A DNA stretch of 64,000 nucleotides from Rhizoctonia solani. Taxonomy: Eukaryota > Basidiomycota > Agaricomycetes > Cantharellales > Ceratobasidiaceae. Positions 11,063 through 24,524 of the stretch are shown piece by piece. The first letter of the stretch is position 1, and each line of letters starts with the position of its first letter. The notes beneath the pieces were generated by a model, which worked only from the letters and a program-made list of their open reading frames with translations, was not told the origin of the DNA and did no database searches. The stretch spans positions 1,736,001-1,800,000 of the forward strand of contig NC_057383.1 of assembly GCF_016906535.1 (NCBI RefSeq). The letters run 5' to 3'. The translations under genes were made by a program, and so were the position numbers.

Positions 11063-14000
11063 ATCAGTATACGGTTGTATGCGCTCATTTCGAACGTGGC
11101 GCTAGTTGGGTGGAAGGGAAGGCACATGGGTTTATTCGGATTACTGCTCCAAGTACCTTTGATCGAGTTAGTCCAAGTTCTATTTATAGACATGTCAAGG
11201 GCAGTGTTAGGCATAGCGTCTACGTCACTACTGTAATGGGCCTGTGGAAAACAATTCCGAACTACAGACCTATACTTGAATAATCGAGCATGGATCTAGA
11301 ACAGACCCAACAAGAAAAAGCAAGAAAGATATCACACAATGCCAGCTCAATCGTCGACTGACTCGAAACAGGGCCAGATTCCAGAAAGACGCAAAAGAGG
11401 CTGAAAATACCATATGACTCGAGCTACTGTACAGTCCTAGGCCTGATTTGTTTCATTGATACGCTAAGAATTCTTCTGTGCCAAATGGGCGGTCTATTTC
11501 CCCTACCGGCACCGGCGTTCCGATCAGCCGCAGCATCGCCCCCGTTTTGGGGAGGGGTGACCTTTCTCATCACAACCGCTCCGTGTTCGGCTCGTTCTTC
11601 GCTCAGAAACAACAGACCATTACGAGGTCATATGATGCAGTAAATGTGTGGTGCGTTTGTTTCATATGAAGTCATTCTGTCGTTTCGCATAGGGTGGCGC
11701 GGTTGTAATCCACCAACCACGCATCATATAGCGTAAACCCGTATCGTAACGCGCGGCTGTACCGTAAACAAACGAATGATATCGTAATCTTGAACTTCTT
11801 CCCATAACAACGCCCGGGCTGTACATTCCACTTTATTTCGGCTCAACCCGGGCGCAACCCCATCTCAAGCAAGCTCGCAATGCGTCCACAGTTTATCTCA
11901 CGGCATATATTTAAATTCGTGAATAATAATTACAGCAGGACACGTAGGTGTATACAGAGCTTGACTCATTGTGTGTGTGTGCCAAAGAGAACTCACATTT
12001 GTATATCCCGAGGCTGAGTGAGGTGTGTCACTATGCCGAAAGTCGCCGTTAAACAGTGTTGGGAACTCGACCGCCGAGAAGACATTGATTTGGTGTCGCC
12101 TGACCCATAAATCATTGAGATCTGTGAAAGAATGTGCACAATGAATGAGAATGCCGAGTTTGAGAATAGGCGCAAGATGAGAGGTGCTAGGTCAGTAGAG
12201 ATACAACAAATATATCAATAGAACATCCCGGTTTGGATTCAGACTACCAATCTTGCAGCTCACCAAACAAACCGTCCAATTTATGGCTGATGCCCGACGT
12301 ATGCCCGCACCTGTTACGATAGACCACGTTAGCAAACGTGCGAAATAAGGTCCAAACCAGGAATAAGGAAGATCTCAGATGCATAGGGTGAAAATTTAGC
12401 TACATTGCTCCAAGGAGCTTCGTGACGGCCATGCCTTGGCCAAGAATAACATCCCGGTCCGGAATATATTACGAAAGGGTACTTACGCATGTATCCGATA
12501 GCGTCCCGCCCTCGTTATCCTGGCGAAACGTGTTAGCAAAAGACCAAAATGGTAAAAGTGGAGTGGATAAGGGATCAGATATAAAAAGGGTAATATGGTA
12601 GTTCACACCGTTTGGTAAACTTCGACCAGAAATCTCAATGTTTTCACATCTTGTGGGAGGAAGTCGAGAAATGAATACTCACCGATTGGTCATCTCGGGT
12701 AGCCATAACTATGAGGCGATGTGCTCAATCTATCAATCAGAACCTTTTAGTGCCTAGCAATTTTCACTGCAGATGAAAAAATATATATATCAGAAATACG
12801 GAAAGGTAATTTGATCTGCCCACGAATGGACAACCATGGTAATTCTAGAGCAATTTTAAGACTCGCCACATGAAAAGAAAAGCAAAACGAAAAGTCAAAC
12901 GGGCCAAACATACCAAACGAGACTTGGATTCCCACGCGGATCTAATTCTTCACAAGGTTAAGGCCAACAAAAAGGGTAACCTTGAAAATTCGATTGCGTT
13001 AGCGTAGCCCTACGACGATCCGACGCATAATGAGGGTGATCAGATGGTAAAGCTAAAATCCTCCATACGATCCCACGTGTACGCAGGACCGTCAGTAACG
13101 ACAACGTAAAAAACGCATCATGTGCATGTAGAGTGGGCTTGGGTATTGTAAAGAATAAAGGTTTACCTCTGAAGCGATTGAGAAGAAGTCATCGACCAAC
13201 AGCCGGGAGTCGTTCGGTGCATCGAGGCAATAGAGGCATATCCATCTCCTTCGAGCGATCGAGGGTCATGAATTGAATGGGTAATAAAATGAATCGGTGG
13301 GGTAGGTACTATTCGGCCTCGTGGTCGGGATGATTTACCCCGGTCGTCGATCCTATGAATTCGGGGTCAATATCTTATCGTCGTGGGTCGTGAGAAAAAG
13401 GAAGCAAGTGATCAGGTGAATGACAATCTCAAGTGTTTTTCATTGCCCACGCGATATGCATGAGGTGGTCAACAACACGGGAAGAAGGCATCATGCACAG
13501 ATCGAGACGGACGAACGACCGTACCAGAAAGGGGTTCCTTCGCATATTGATTGTGTGGTGGATCTATCGAGTAGATCATTAGTAAGAATTATGAGAAATA
13601 GCGAAATGAATGAGATGAGTCAGTCTATGCAGATGATTTTCATGTGGATCAAGGTAACTATGACTAAAGGTAGATTCGACATCACGAGAAACTACGTCGA
13701 GTCTAAGGCAGTGTTCTGACTCACTAATTTGGAAGTACCTATCCAACTGATGTTCATCCATCTCGAGGAAGGGTCTCATTGCACAGGTAACTAGGAATAG
13801 CCTATCAAGGAATGGTCAGAAACCCTTCAAAAATTTGAAGAGAATACAAAGTAGAGGTCAGATATTAGCGAGTTTACTTTCATTGACTCAATTTGAGTGA
13901 TCAATATAACTAGGATTAAATGTTTTGGACATCATACGAAAGAAAGGTGTCGAAAGTGATAGGCTTGTGGTGATTCGCGTACGTACCATGTAATGAGACC

Positions 14001-14572
14001 TAAATCCACTCATGGCGGGCCCGGCAATGTCATACACATTTAAGGCTCGACATCAAGATCGACCATTGTGGACGGGAGCAAAATTGCGCGGGGAACACAG
14101 GTGCTTGATCAATGAGAAGCTCAATGCACGTGGGTTTGTAGGTGGTCATAGGTAGCACCTACTCGAGAGAACGTATGCGGTACTTGTTGATTTGGCAATA
14201 ACCAAGGCTTCTCTCAATCTATTCCTCCATCTATTCGGATTGTCCTGTAGGGACCTTCTTCTTCATACCTGCATATTCCACTGCCAATTGCTTCCTCTAG
14301 TTTACTTGGTGCATAGAGCCAAGAGGGTATATATCTCCCCCCAAGCCTGCTACAGCCATACGCTCATGGAAGCGAGAAACGTACGCGTTGCACTCAGTGG
14401 AGCCTCAGAATGACCGAGTGGTACTGCGACAGTAAGTCTGGACCGATATTATGCTTCTGTTAGAGAAATCTAGATGTCTACATAGTTGTCGGCAAGTCGT
14501 GATTCGGTGGTACACGAATGAATAAAAATCAATCCAGTTCCATCTGTCAAAAACCTCTCGGGTGCAGATCTA
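11063..14572. other. Gap of 3.5 kb; possible unresolved intron-rich gene or relic
   Basis: No complete gene could be built. On the minus strand several short open stretches are bounded by plausible acceptor and donor sites: about 13790-13727, about 13230-13168, 12949-12910, 12643-12610, 12520-12488, 12312-12266 and 12118-12000. The last two join in frame (residues read as HKLDGLF then DLNDLWVRR). The remaining joins give stop codons or frame conflicts, and no domain is recognised. It could be a gene with very small exons, a decayed gene, or chance. An AT dinucleotide run lies at about 12778-12790. Converging neighbours end at 11062 and 14573. Confidence 0.3.
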
Positions 14573-17327
14573 CTACGACTCTTCCGTGACAGTAACCCTG
14601 AGAAGCATTGCAGGTTCATCGCTGAGTGATCCGTCTTTGTGTTGAATGTATGGTTTGACGATTCCATCATCATTCCACTTGATATTGTCTTCGGAAGAAT
14701 CGAACTGGAAGGACCCCACGAGATTCGAGAGGACTAGTTCTATATTTATTTTTTAGGGTTAGACTTGATTGATTAAAAAGCTATGTGAAGATACCAACTC
14801 ATCTCTAGTTGGGAAAACTTCATCCCGCTATAGTATACGTATTGGGTGAGTATCGGTGAACCCACCCTATGAAATGGCTACTTACGGGCACGAACGCGGC
14901 CCTCCTGAAAACGTCATACTACATCAACTGGTAAGGTACAGCTCTCGATTTCAGCAGTTCCGGAACAAAAACTCACGTAGACGAGTAAACACCAGGGATT
15001 CGGGCGTTCGATAAGCTGGGCGGAAGTGGCTCAAGCCAACGACCTGGCCTGAACTCTCCAGCATCTTCTCCCCAGGTTCGTCTAGGATACAATTCAAGTG
15101 AGCTTGGCTCAAAGAAATAAGATTGGCACCTACTCATCCATATTGGCCGCCCGGATGGATAAATGTATGCTGGTGCCTTTAGTGACATGGATATTAGTAA
15201 CCACAGACTTCCCATCTTTAGCAGTGACTGGGTAATAAAGGGGCAAATCCCAATCACTGGTTGCAGTGCGCGCTATGGCGCTCGCTGGAGAATGGAGACG
15301 CAAGGATTCACGACACACCGCGTCCAAGTAGGAAAGAGAATTGAGCTGGTCGTAGTCAAGATTCTTTCCATACGAATTATATGCTTGCCGAATTTCTTCC
15401 CTGAGCTTGACCTGGACGTCTTGATGCTCGGCCAGCAAGTGAAGTGTGCGTGACAACGCAGAGCTAGGGAAGTTCGTGAGACTTCACAATATTAGGGTTT
15501 GAGCAGTGAGCTTACCTTGTGGTATCATGTCCAGCAAATGCCAGCCCACTGTTGAGGATGATCATAAGCACTTAGCGATTCTGGGGCATTTGATCACAAT
15601 CAGTTACGTACTTTACTTGAGCCAATACTTCTTCGTCGGTCATCCGATCCTGTGGAGCGACTGCAAGACTCTGTTTGACTAGCCAAGCCCCGCAGTTAAA
15701 TACTTGATTGAAGTAAAAAACTGAGGGAATCACTCACGCAGAGCTGTCATTATATCATTTCCGGCTGCCACTTCTGAGTCTAGGGTGCCGTTTTCAAGTG
15801 CCTCCTTTTTCTTCTTGATAATACCAATCGCCTGAAGCTATAGTTACAGAATCTACCTCATCACCGAGCTGATCCACACTGACCGTTTCGTTCATGGTAT
15901 CCACTACGTTTTTCATCTTCTGGATAGGACGGTGGGGGATAGCCTCCACTAACGCACGGCGGATAAATGCCGGCCCCATTCGTGACAAAGGCCCGATAAA
16001 AGGTTGGAGATACCACATCTCTGACATCAAGGCACTTCCGTAAGAGTTAAAGGGGATTGGATCACTGAGTAGATGGATACATTAGCACTCACAATACGTC
16101 ACGGGATGCGTGAAGGTAGTCCGGTACGGTGCCTTCCAGTACTCCAAACGAGTGGCCCATTCCTTTATGAATAACAGCTTAAAGGTATTTCTACGTCGAA
16201 TAAAAAATGAACTACCTGCTTGACTAATGATCTCGAGCGAAATAAGGTGGACCCATTTAAACATATCGATTACCCTATTATTTTCTCCATCGACTTGCAC
16301 ATCCGATGCCACCATCTCGACCAGCTGTTGGAAATTGAAGCATTAGTGAAAATATGGCTAAAGACAGACCAAATTATCTCACTTTGTGTGCAATCGCGGT
16401 TACTGTAGGTGTCTGGATAGTAATACCAACAGATGAATTATAGACAAAAGGTAATTGAAATATGAAATATTACCACTATGCGCAAGAGAATTCACCGTCA
16501 GTCATGGCCAACGTAGCTAAATGTTTCATTCAACCAATCTACTCACAATTTCGCATATGACTTGCAGTAAAAACAGGATTGAGAATCTGCCAAAAGTATT
16601 AGCAGTGCTTAGGGTACAGGCCAAAACCGATTGATTCCTATGTAGTACCTTGCGTTGAATTTTGTGCTGATCCCCTGCAGAATTGTAAATTATGAAGAGC
16701 AATCGTGAAAAGATGTGTCTTACTACTCACCAAATACTGTGATCACTGCTGGCCCAAAGATGAGCCTTAACCAACTGGGTATAACACTTATAAACTGCAT
16801 TTTAAAAGTAAACATGATACGGACTCACGTCAAAAACCAGTCAGGCTGTTTAAAATCGTCATGGCCTTTCATTATGATCTCGCTCATAGCCCGGGGGTCC
16901 GATACCCATAGTTCATTTGCCTGTGCCAAAGTGTTATAATGGGTTGCGTTAGCATTATTGAGACCAAATAACCCACCCCAAACGGTCCCTTCACAAGACA
17001 GACGGAACCATAGCTTTCCCTTAGCTGGTCGTGAAACTTCATACTTGTCTGGCTGTTAAACATGTCTGGGGTGTTTCCTGAATAGGATGAAAGTTTATTC
17101 GAGTGATTAAGATAAAGAATTCTCGTTGATCACATACCCCAAATGGCAGAAGTTGAGGTAGGCCCGGCGAGGGCTGAAAGACTCGAATCTGAGCTCATTC
17201 TTTTCAACAAGGAGATTGTGCCCGCCGTTCCGAGTATACCAAGTAAAGCATAGTAAAGGTTGTTGTCCTGCGGGATTCCAAGGTATTGAAGTGTTGAGCT
17301 GAAGTAGGTTGAAATATCAGTTGACAT
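14573..17327 (-). CDS. Cytochrome P450, complete, paralogue of the left-edge P450
   Basis: Haem-thiolate monooxygenase anchored in the ER membrane; substrate unknown. ATG at 17327, stop at 14573-14575, more than ten short introns, about 540 residues. The N-terminal anchor is LYYALLGILGTAGTISLL. The I-helix reads LAFAGHDTT (about 15536-15566, just before a splice site). The K-helix is CRESLRLHSP (about 15288-15317). The haem loop is split over two exons: MTFSGGPRSCP (about 14886-14919) joined to GMKFSQLEM (about 14800-14828), so the axial cysteine is present. The last exon ends with VTVTEES. All joins keep frame, so this looks functional. It is related along its length to the gene at 1-2112 (same SAIWG and KGPFG junctions, same GKNLDYDQLNSL stretch), about 12.5 kb away in the same orientation. 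Confidence 0.92.
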
Positions 17328-18915
17328 ATTGTATGGGATATTGCTATCTGCAGGTTGTTCTGAAAGGTGAGTATCGTATGCATTAAAGGTCTTCTATATA
17401 TACTCACTCGATCTACTCGATGAAAGAGTCGCTTAAGTTAATCGTATAGGATATCTGATGGTAAGGTAGTCATCGGCGCGGGAGATGAAGTATGCACCTT
17501 GGCACTGCGCGAATCGACTCTACCCAAGAGAAGGGTGAGTAAAGTAACTTTGTAATGCCTACAGAGATGAATGCATATCCATCGAACCGCGAAGCGACAA
17601 CATTTGATAGCTGGACTGATGCGCGCGTACGGATGATAACGTGTCAAAACTCGCAAGCTTGTGCTGCACACCGATCCCGGAACATCGAGTTTGTTTAATT
17701 GGAAGTCGTGGTTGGAGCCATAGATACTAAGGAAAGATAATATCCAGCCGAGTACTTTTATTGTGTATGCCTAAACTACCCTATCAGCAGATATCTAAGG
17801 TCTGGTGTGCAGCTAAGGACGAGTGAGACGTCGAGTACTATGCGTACGCTAACAGCTAGTGATAAGGCATTTATTGTGTTTGTTAGAATCTACAATCATC
17901 TCATTTCTCATTTCTCCAAGTAGGACGAATGCTTACCTACAATGTATTACAGGGAGCTACATTATTTCACATCGGCTTCGGGGATTATCTTCGTCGATCG
18001 TCCGTGCCAAGAAATGGTCCAAACTTTCAAGTTGGAAATGATGTATAGTTTATTACGCTCCACTTCGTAGCGGCTCGGCGTAAATATGCATGTATAACGA
18101 ACCTAACCGAATCCAAGCCCAAGCGGCCGCCGCCATCCACACCAACGAGCTGAGAAAATATAGCGCCACACCATGCAACATCATCGCAGATTCAAGGGAT
18201 AGCGACAGGCAAAACACCATAATTTCAAAGAGGCTATGTTGGTTATATTTCCTAGTTGTATGATTATGTACTCGGGTAGATAGCATATTGGACGCTAATA
18301 TCTTTATTGAGGCCCGAAAGGCTCGGTCACTTGGCCACTAATATAAGCATGAGCTTCAGGTAGATTAGTGTTTGTCATGGTGAAAACTTCATTACTAAGC
18401 TGAGCGCTTGAGCTAATTCGAGCCTCGTTACTTTTTTGCGTTTGCATCGCACATTCGCATTCATATTCGGGCGTTAAATTAATGTTGTCGTTGTCGGAAA
18501 TCGAGTGGTTCTGGATCACTCTTTCCTCGCTCTCGTCTTTTCCGGGATTGGGCCTTAGGAGCCGTTTACTGAGTCAATGTACAAGGTAAAGGCCCCTAAA
18601 GAGCGTTTCGCATGTGGAGCAACATTTAGAACAGTACTTCTTATGCTGTAGCTCGCTCTTTATGCAATGCAAGCCCAATACTATAGGTATGGTGCAATTT
18701 TGGATAGGTGCTCGGTTTGGGGGTTCAAGTTATTTGAATGGGAGTCAAAAGTAGGATATATTTATCTATGTCTATTTTCATCGTATCTGGCAGAAAAGGT
18801 TTATGAGAACGGTCCCCAAGTGGTCCCAGTCATTGTGCATCCTGACGCGGTAAGTGGATCATCGTTTGGAAACCAAACTCACGTGACCGCGTCCGAAGCG
18901 CGCTCATCCACACTC
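17328..18915. other. Gap of 1.6 kb between divergent P450 and TOF1-like genes
   Basis: Holds the promoters of the two flanking divergent genes. Short minus-strand frames (18053-18286, 18304-18519) have no recognisable content. An in-frame upstream ATG at 18667 could extend the TOF1-like protein by 83 residues, but that extension looks non-conserved. Nothing else seen. Confidence 0.5.
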
Positions 18916-21900
18916 ATGTCGTCTGACGAAGGTGACATTGTCGACATTTCCTCTTCTGAGAGTGACTCGGAAAACGAATCACTACAGAATGAAGAACAGC
19001 AGCCTATTAAAGAACCAACTCGACGAGATATCCTCGGTCCCGTTATCCAATCCACTGTCGCTGCACTGGGAGGTGTGGAAACCGATGCCGCAACTGGAGT
19101 TACTCGCTATGTGCTCGGTGATGATTGCCTTGGATGTTTACGCGATCTTAAGAAGCTCTGGCGCAAGGACGATACTGATGACGAGAGAACTGTTGCACGT
19201 GTGTTTTGGGAGACTAGGGTACTCCAAAATGATCTAGTGCCTATTCTTATCGAGACTGCAGGAGGGGATATAGTTGGCGACAAACGAGCGGTGGCTTGCG
19301 GTAGGCCTCTATACTGTTTCATCGCTTCCAGCGCTTATATACCCTTGGGATAGCCGATGTCATTGGGGCTATGACCTGGCCAATCGATATTGCCGCCGAG
19401 TTGAAGGAACTTGACGAACAGTTAGATGAAAGGACTGATTATGCTACGTTAGTCCTGGCACAATTGCACTATAAGGAAGCGCTTGCTCGTCCCGAGGTTC
19501 TCAAGGCACTCCAAAATATCATAATGCCGTGCATGGCCAAGGATAAACGGTAGGTATCTCCAACTGACCTGACAAAATAAATTATTGACATTGTTGTAGA
19601 TCCCGTTCCGAGAGAGACACTCAGATTATTTCGCTTGTACTATACATCTTCCGCAACTTGCTTTTACTGAAAGACCCTCCTCGTGCATCATCATCCTTGT
19701 CAGCATCCTCGACATCCCTGGCATCCCTTCAATCACGCCTTTTGGTCTCACTCCGTACAACCGGACTTCTCGACCTCTTCCTTACTTGTACGTCTAACGC
19801 GGACGCACCAGAATTTTCCGAGTTTAGCGCGGTGCTCCTGGAAATAACGTATCTGATAATTCGTGGTGTTGGGGTTCGCGACGTCGCAAAAGTCAAAGAG
19901 AAAGTAGCAAGGAAAGGGGAGAGCGGTATGCTGGGGGACGGCGAGGATGAACAGCTCAAGGCGCTTTTGGATCAGGAGAAGAGACAGAGGCAGATTGCGA
20001 AACGTGGCGCACCTACACGGCATAGCCGGTTTGGGACAACCATTGCTCTCAAAACGGTATGCCCGTTTCCCCCAAGTTTTTTCTATACTCGAATGTTAAT
20101 CACCGCTTAGAATAAGGAACAATACATTCTACACCGACAAGAAGCTATCAAAGCCGATCCTTCGGAAATGATTGACATGGTCAAGAAAAAACGAGCCAAG
20201 AAGACTGTTCGAGTGGATGAAGTGGGCGTCTTTAATCCTCTGAGCTCTGAAGCTCTTGGCGCGCTTGCTATGTTTGCTGGAAAGTTCGTCGAGTCTTGTT
20301 TCAATAGTAAGTTTAGAAACCAACTCTTATGATTGCTGTAATTTACCCTATCTTATAGCATTCATGTCATGCGTTCTCAAAGATATCAAGTCCGAGCGTC
20401 CAAAGTATACAGAGAAGGACAACCTTCGTCTACTTTTCCTCACAAAATGGTTCCTTGAATTCTTCCTCATGGTGCGGGAAAATCAAGAAAAAGAACGCAA
20501 ACAAAAGGGTTTGGTAGCTGGTGCTCTGGGTATGTAAATCGTTTGTTCCACATAAACAAGTACTTACTGCCTGTAGAACTGTGGCCATTCGGCTATGTCA
20601 GTGAGGTGGTTGAACATGGATGGGCGCCTTGGGTCCTGAGGCGCATGCGAGCTGCAGTGGAAGAAAAGGTATGCAACTACACTGCAGAAGTAAAATAAGG
20701 TTCTCAACCGTACATGTGATAACAGCCCAAACTATGGGTCGAACTTCATGCAGGAATGGATTGTCTCACCCAATTGGTGAGTACCAAGAAGGTCGTTTTT
20801 TAATTATTATCGATTGACATTTGGTTCTCGCAAAGCTCAACCTGATCGTCCTCATGGCCCAAGATCCTGACGAAGCTAATCAAGAAGCTGCCGAAACTTT
20901 ACAGCATCAGCTGTATTACAACGGGGAGGCGTTGGATGTGGCACTTGAAAGCTTAAGAGGGTATAAGGACCAAAGCATAGCGTAAGCACTTGCATTTCTA
21001 CCGTTCACTGATTGATTACAATATGGGCCATTCAGGTACCTCGACTCGGCTGTTCATCTTGCATACGTTCTTCTTAGAATGCTTGAAAAATGGGCACACA
21101 GTCAAGGAGAGATGTACGTTCGCAAGAAGAAAAAGTCTCGAGCGAAGAAGGGTATGCTATCCGGCTGGTACTGTGCTTATGCGATCTAAAACTCACGGTT
21201 TACAGCCAAGGGTGTTTCCGAGGAAGAAGGCATCGTGGATGTCGACAGCGACGAGGGAGAAGAAAAAGCAACCGAAGATTTGGTCAAAGAACAGATGTTC
21301 GTGTTTGAAAAATACGAGGCTGTGAGTTGTAATCTGTATCGAGGGATGTCGGGGATTGATGTGTTTTATAGAAATTTGCCCAAGAGGACATTGCACACGC
21401 ATGTCTTGTGTATCTAGCCCGTTGGCGAGAATTCACATCGTCGGAGCAGATGAGAAGAATCGTTGGTTTATTGCACAGACAAGCTGTCAAGGCCAAAGCA
21501 GAAGGATTCTTCTTCAAGGTATGTCACATGGCGAACAGGTTCGAGGATGTGAGTTCATGTATGCACAGGTTTCCACGCTTGCGCTCTTTCAGTCTATCCT
21601 CAAGAACCAGGCCTCTCTACCAAAGGACCAGCCCTACAAGGACCTACTTCAATTGATTAACTTTATATTACGCAAGTTCTTCAAGAATGCACAGGAGCAT
21701 CCTCTATTATTAGTCGAGGTAAGCTCTTCTTTCCTCGCCCGCCTTGTTTCAGTATCTCACCTCGAATCACATTGCCCCTAAACGTGTGCACATCTCCCCG
21801 TCACCCTACGGCTTGATTTCAATCCTCATACTCCCAGGCATTCTTCCCCAAGAACCGCGGCCAATGGAAAGCATATTCGAGCTACGAACCCGAGGTTAAA

Positions 21901-23293
21901 CCAAAGTCCAAACCAGCGGGCAAAGCCGAGGTCGGAGTCAAGAAAGGGTTCAAGACTTCAGAACAAATCGGAATCGCCGTGGCATGTCTGGTCGAAGAAG
22001 ACAGCAAGTCGCTTATTGATTGGGTTGTGGATGTGAGTCCTACCCGGGTATCCCTTGGATTTTGTCCGACCCACTGATGTGCGTCAAGGTTTTGAAACGT
22101 GTTGGGAGGCAAAGACAAGCTATTGTGGAGGAAACCGATGCTGGTGAAGATCCTCCTAGCGATGAAGATGAGGAGGCCGCCGCGGCTCGGCAAGCTGCAC
22201 TGCAGAAGAAAGTTCCTTCTCAAGAGGCGATGAACAAGTTTGAGGAATACCGTAAGTCCTTTTTGGGATGAGCACGTCCCAAAAACATGTTGTTGACATC
22301 CTACAGGCATTCCATATTTGGACGACCAACAATCTGAGGCTGCTACATCAAACAAGTACTTGAAGTTGCTTATGCGGCTCGTGGGGTTCACGTGCACGGA
22401 CGATGGTGCGTAGTTCATTCTTGTGTAATCATCGCATTTGGTTGTTAACAGTTGTTCTAGACGCTCTCGAACCTGAATGGCACGTTCCAAAGCAGCTCAC
22501 ACCGTCTGAACTGCAAACCTCGCAAAACGTCATCGAACAATACCTCGCCAACCCGATCGACCTTCAAGGTAAAAAAGCAAAAGAACATCTCACTGCCAAA
22601 CGAAGCACCCGAAGGAAACGGGAAGAATACGAAGAATCATCCTCCAGTTCGGAAGAATCCAAAGGACTCTCCGATACAGGTGAAGAGGACTTTTTACCAA
22701 ATGACGAAGCGTCAGTGCAAAGACGGGCCGCACGGCGAGCCGCTCGTGAAGAGAGGCGCGCGGCGAAACGCCAAAGAAGGGAAGAGCGCGAGTCAAAGAA
22801 GAGGGAGCGCAAGAAGAAAGAAGTGCAGGTCTACAAGTCGGCGGAGATTATTGAAGACTCGGACGCTGAGCTTGGAGATGATGATGCATTCTTTGCAAAG
22901 GAGCGGGAGTTGATGGAAAAGGCGAAGCAAGCAGGTCAGGGCGCTTATGCCTCGGGAACGATGCTGGAGCACGGGACAAAGAAACGGAAGAAGAAAGAGG
23001 GGGGCCAGAAGAGGAGAGGAAAGAGGACCAAGGATGTTTTCGAGGCTGATGCAGAACCTCTTATCGGGGATGACGACGACGATGGAAGCAACTCGGAAAA
23101 GGAGGCCGAGCCTGTATCAAAGCCGAGACCTAGGCCACGACCCCGGCCCAAACCGAAGCAACCATCACCTGAGGAGAGTCCAAAGAGCGTTGCAGAGGAC
23201 GTGGATGCTCGTTCGTCGGGAGACGAAGGGCCGATTGTACGCGCTCGTCCACGTCCACGTCCACGAATTCCAGTGGAAAGCGATGAAGAGTAG
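18916..23293 (+). CDS. TOF1: Replication fork protection factor Tof1/Swi1/Timeless
   Basis: Part of the fork protection complex with Csm3/Swi3 (Tipin); it stabilises stalled forks and supports the checkpoint in the nucleus. I place the start at 18916 because the protein then opens with an acidic stretch (MSSDEGDIVDISSSESDSE). The Timeless N-terminal region follows: LGDDCLGCLRDLKKLWRKDD, then ELKELDEQLDERTDYATL and the LQSRLLVSLRTTGLLDLFL helices. Downstream come KERKQKG, FLTKWFLEFFLM and the C-terminal Timeless region from about 20580. The last exon (22463-23293) is highly charged: Lys/Arg-rich blocks, acidic blocks, and a run of PRPRPRP near 23127-23160. About fifteen small introns; roughly 1,200 residues, normal for the family. 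The stop is TAG at 23291-23293. Exon ends within the middle were checked only by continuity of reading frame. Confidence 0.92.
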
Positions 23294-23571
23294 AGACACT
23301 GGCTATCAGTGATGGATATACCCGAGTTAATTAGAGATATTTTCATGTCACCTTCGTAATGCCGGAACATCGTTTTCACCTTGCCGACTCTTAGGACTCA
23401 CTATGCATATAATTCGAATTCCAGCCCCATTTGTTGGCCGACCTCAGTAGTAATGTCGTTGGAGCATATAGTGTCATACAACCGGTGGGTTTTTGGATGT
23501 GGAAATTCGACTACATATGAACGAGGGCAGGGCATGACATAGCACAAAAACCAAGGAAGTAACAAACGCAA
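23294..23571. other. Short convergent 3' spacer
   Basis: Intergenic sequence between two converging genes (TOF1-like stop at 23293 and eL34 stop at 23572). No features beyond presumed polyadenylation regions. Confidence 0.5.
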
Positions 23572-24037
23572 TTACTTGCGAGGAGCTCCCTTTTCCTGAG
23601 ACTTGATCACCTTCTTGACGATCTTGGCCTCCTCAATCAAGAACGCACGGAGGATGCTATTTATGATTCAAATTTAGCATTATATTAGAGCCACACTTGC
23701 TGAATAACGCACCGTTGCTTGACGCAGTCACCACACCTGCTTCCACCATACGCCCGTCGCACAGTCTTTTGGCGTTTTGAAATCGTTGCGTATTCGCGAG
23801 GACGGAGAGCTGGGACCTATGGATCCGACAGTTCAATAATAAGCTCATGAAATACAGTGCCAATATCTAGTTACTTACACCGGGAAGGGCAGTCCCACAG
23901 TCACCACACTTGGGTGAGGTCGCAAGCTTCTTCAAGTGCTGGTACACAAGCTTTCCACCAGGGGTCTTGACGACTCTCCTGCGGTTGGACTTGGTGTTGT
24001 AGGGAGTGCGCTTGCGGATGGTGACGCGTTGGGCCAT
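23572..24037 (-). CDS. RPL34: 60S ribosomal protein eL34
   Basis: Structural protein of the large cytosolic ribosomal subunit. Three exons on the minus strand: 24037-23879, 23816-23713 and 23656-23572, giving 115 residues in frame. The start MAQRVTIRKRTPYNT matches the family, followed by TPGGKLVYQHLKK, and the third exon carries the conserved RAFLIEEAKIVKKVIK block. Four cysteines in two CxxC pairs (PKCGDCG and GSRCGDCV) form the expected zinc-ribbon-like motif of eL34. Length is normal for the family (about 115-122). An in-frame upstream ATG at 24187 is ignored because the conserved N-terminus begins at 24037. Strong call. Confidence 0.97.
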
Positions 24038-24524
24038 TTCTAGACAAAAATATAGTAAATATATGCTCCGTATCACCGAATCATACGTTTGACACACCGA
24101 ATACGGTTTTGAGGTTGTGTGTCGGCTCGGAGGTAAATTGATTTGCGTCCGGCGCTGTTCCGACGGGATGGTGCTACCAAGCCCCACAAAGTGGCTTTAG
24201 CGCCGGAGCTGTTCTTGGTTTCCCCCAGCTTGATCTTGACCCTTCACAAAGATTCCAGGTCTTCTCCTATACTGGTGTTGCTGTGCAATCATCGGCAGAT
24301 CCCCCTTGGACCACACCGCGACAACCTCGATTTGGCAGAACATACGCTATGCGTTGTGAACAATCATCCTGTTTTAGTAGCAGCAGACACGTTTACACGC
24401 AACGCTCTCGCGGCTATGTGATGCGAACCGCCAAGTTATTTTATATTTATTGACGCATGCCAGGTATAAATACCCACCAGTCTCAACTCCTAGTTGCCCT
24501 ACTTGCAGTCTAAACGAGTTCGAA
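24038..24524. other. Divergent promoter region, eL34 / caspase-domain protein A
   Basis: Non-coding stretch of 487 bases between the two divergent start codons. It contains the TATA-like box at 24465-24472 serving the plus-strand gene. Nothing else recognised. Confidence 0.5.
24465..24472 (+). promoter_or_regulatory. TATA box of caspase-domain gene A
   Basis: TATAAATA, 53 bases upstream of the ATG at 24525. The spacing puts transcription start near 24495-24500, which supports 24525 rather than the in-frame upstream ATG at 24450 as the true start. Confidence 0.6.
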
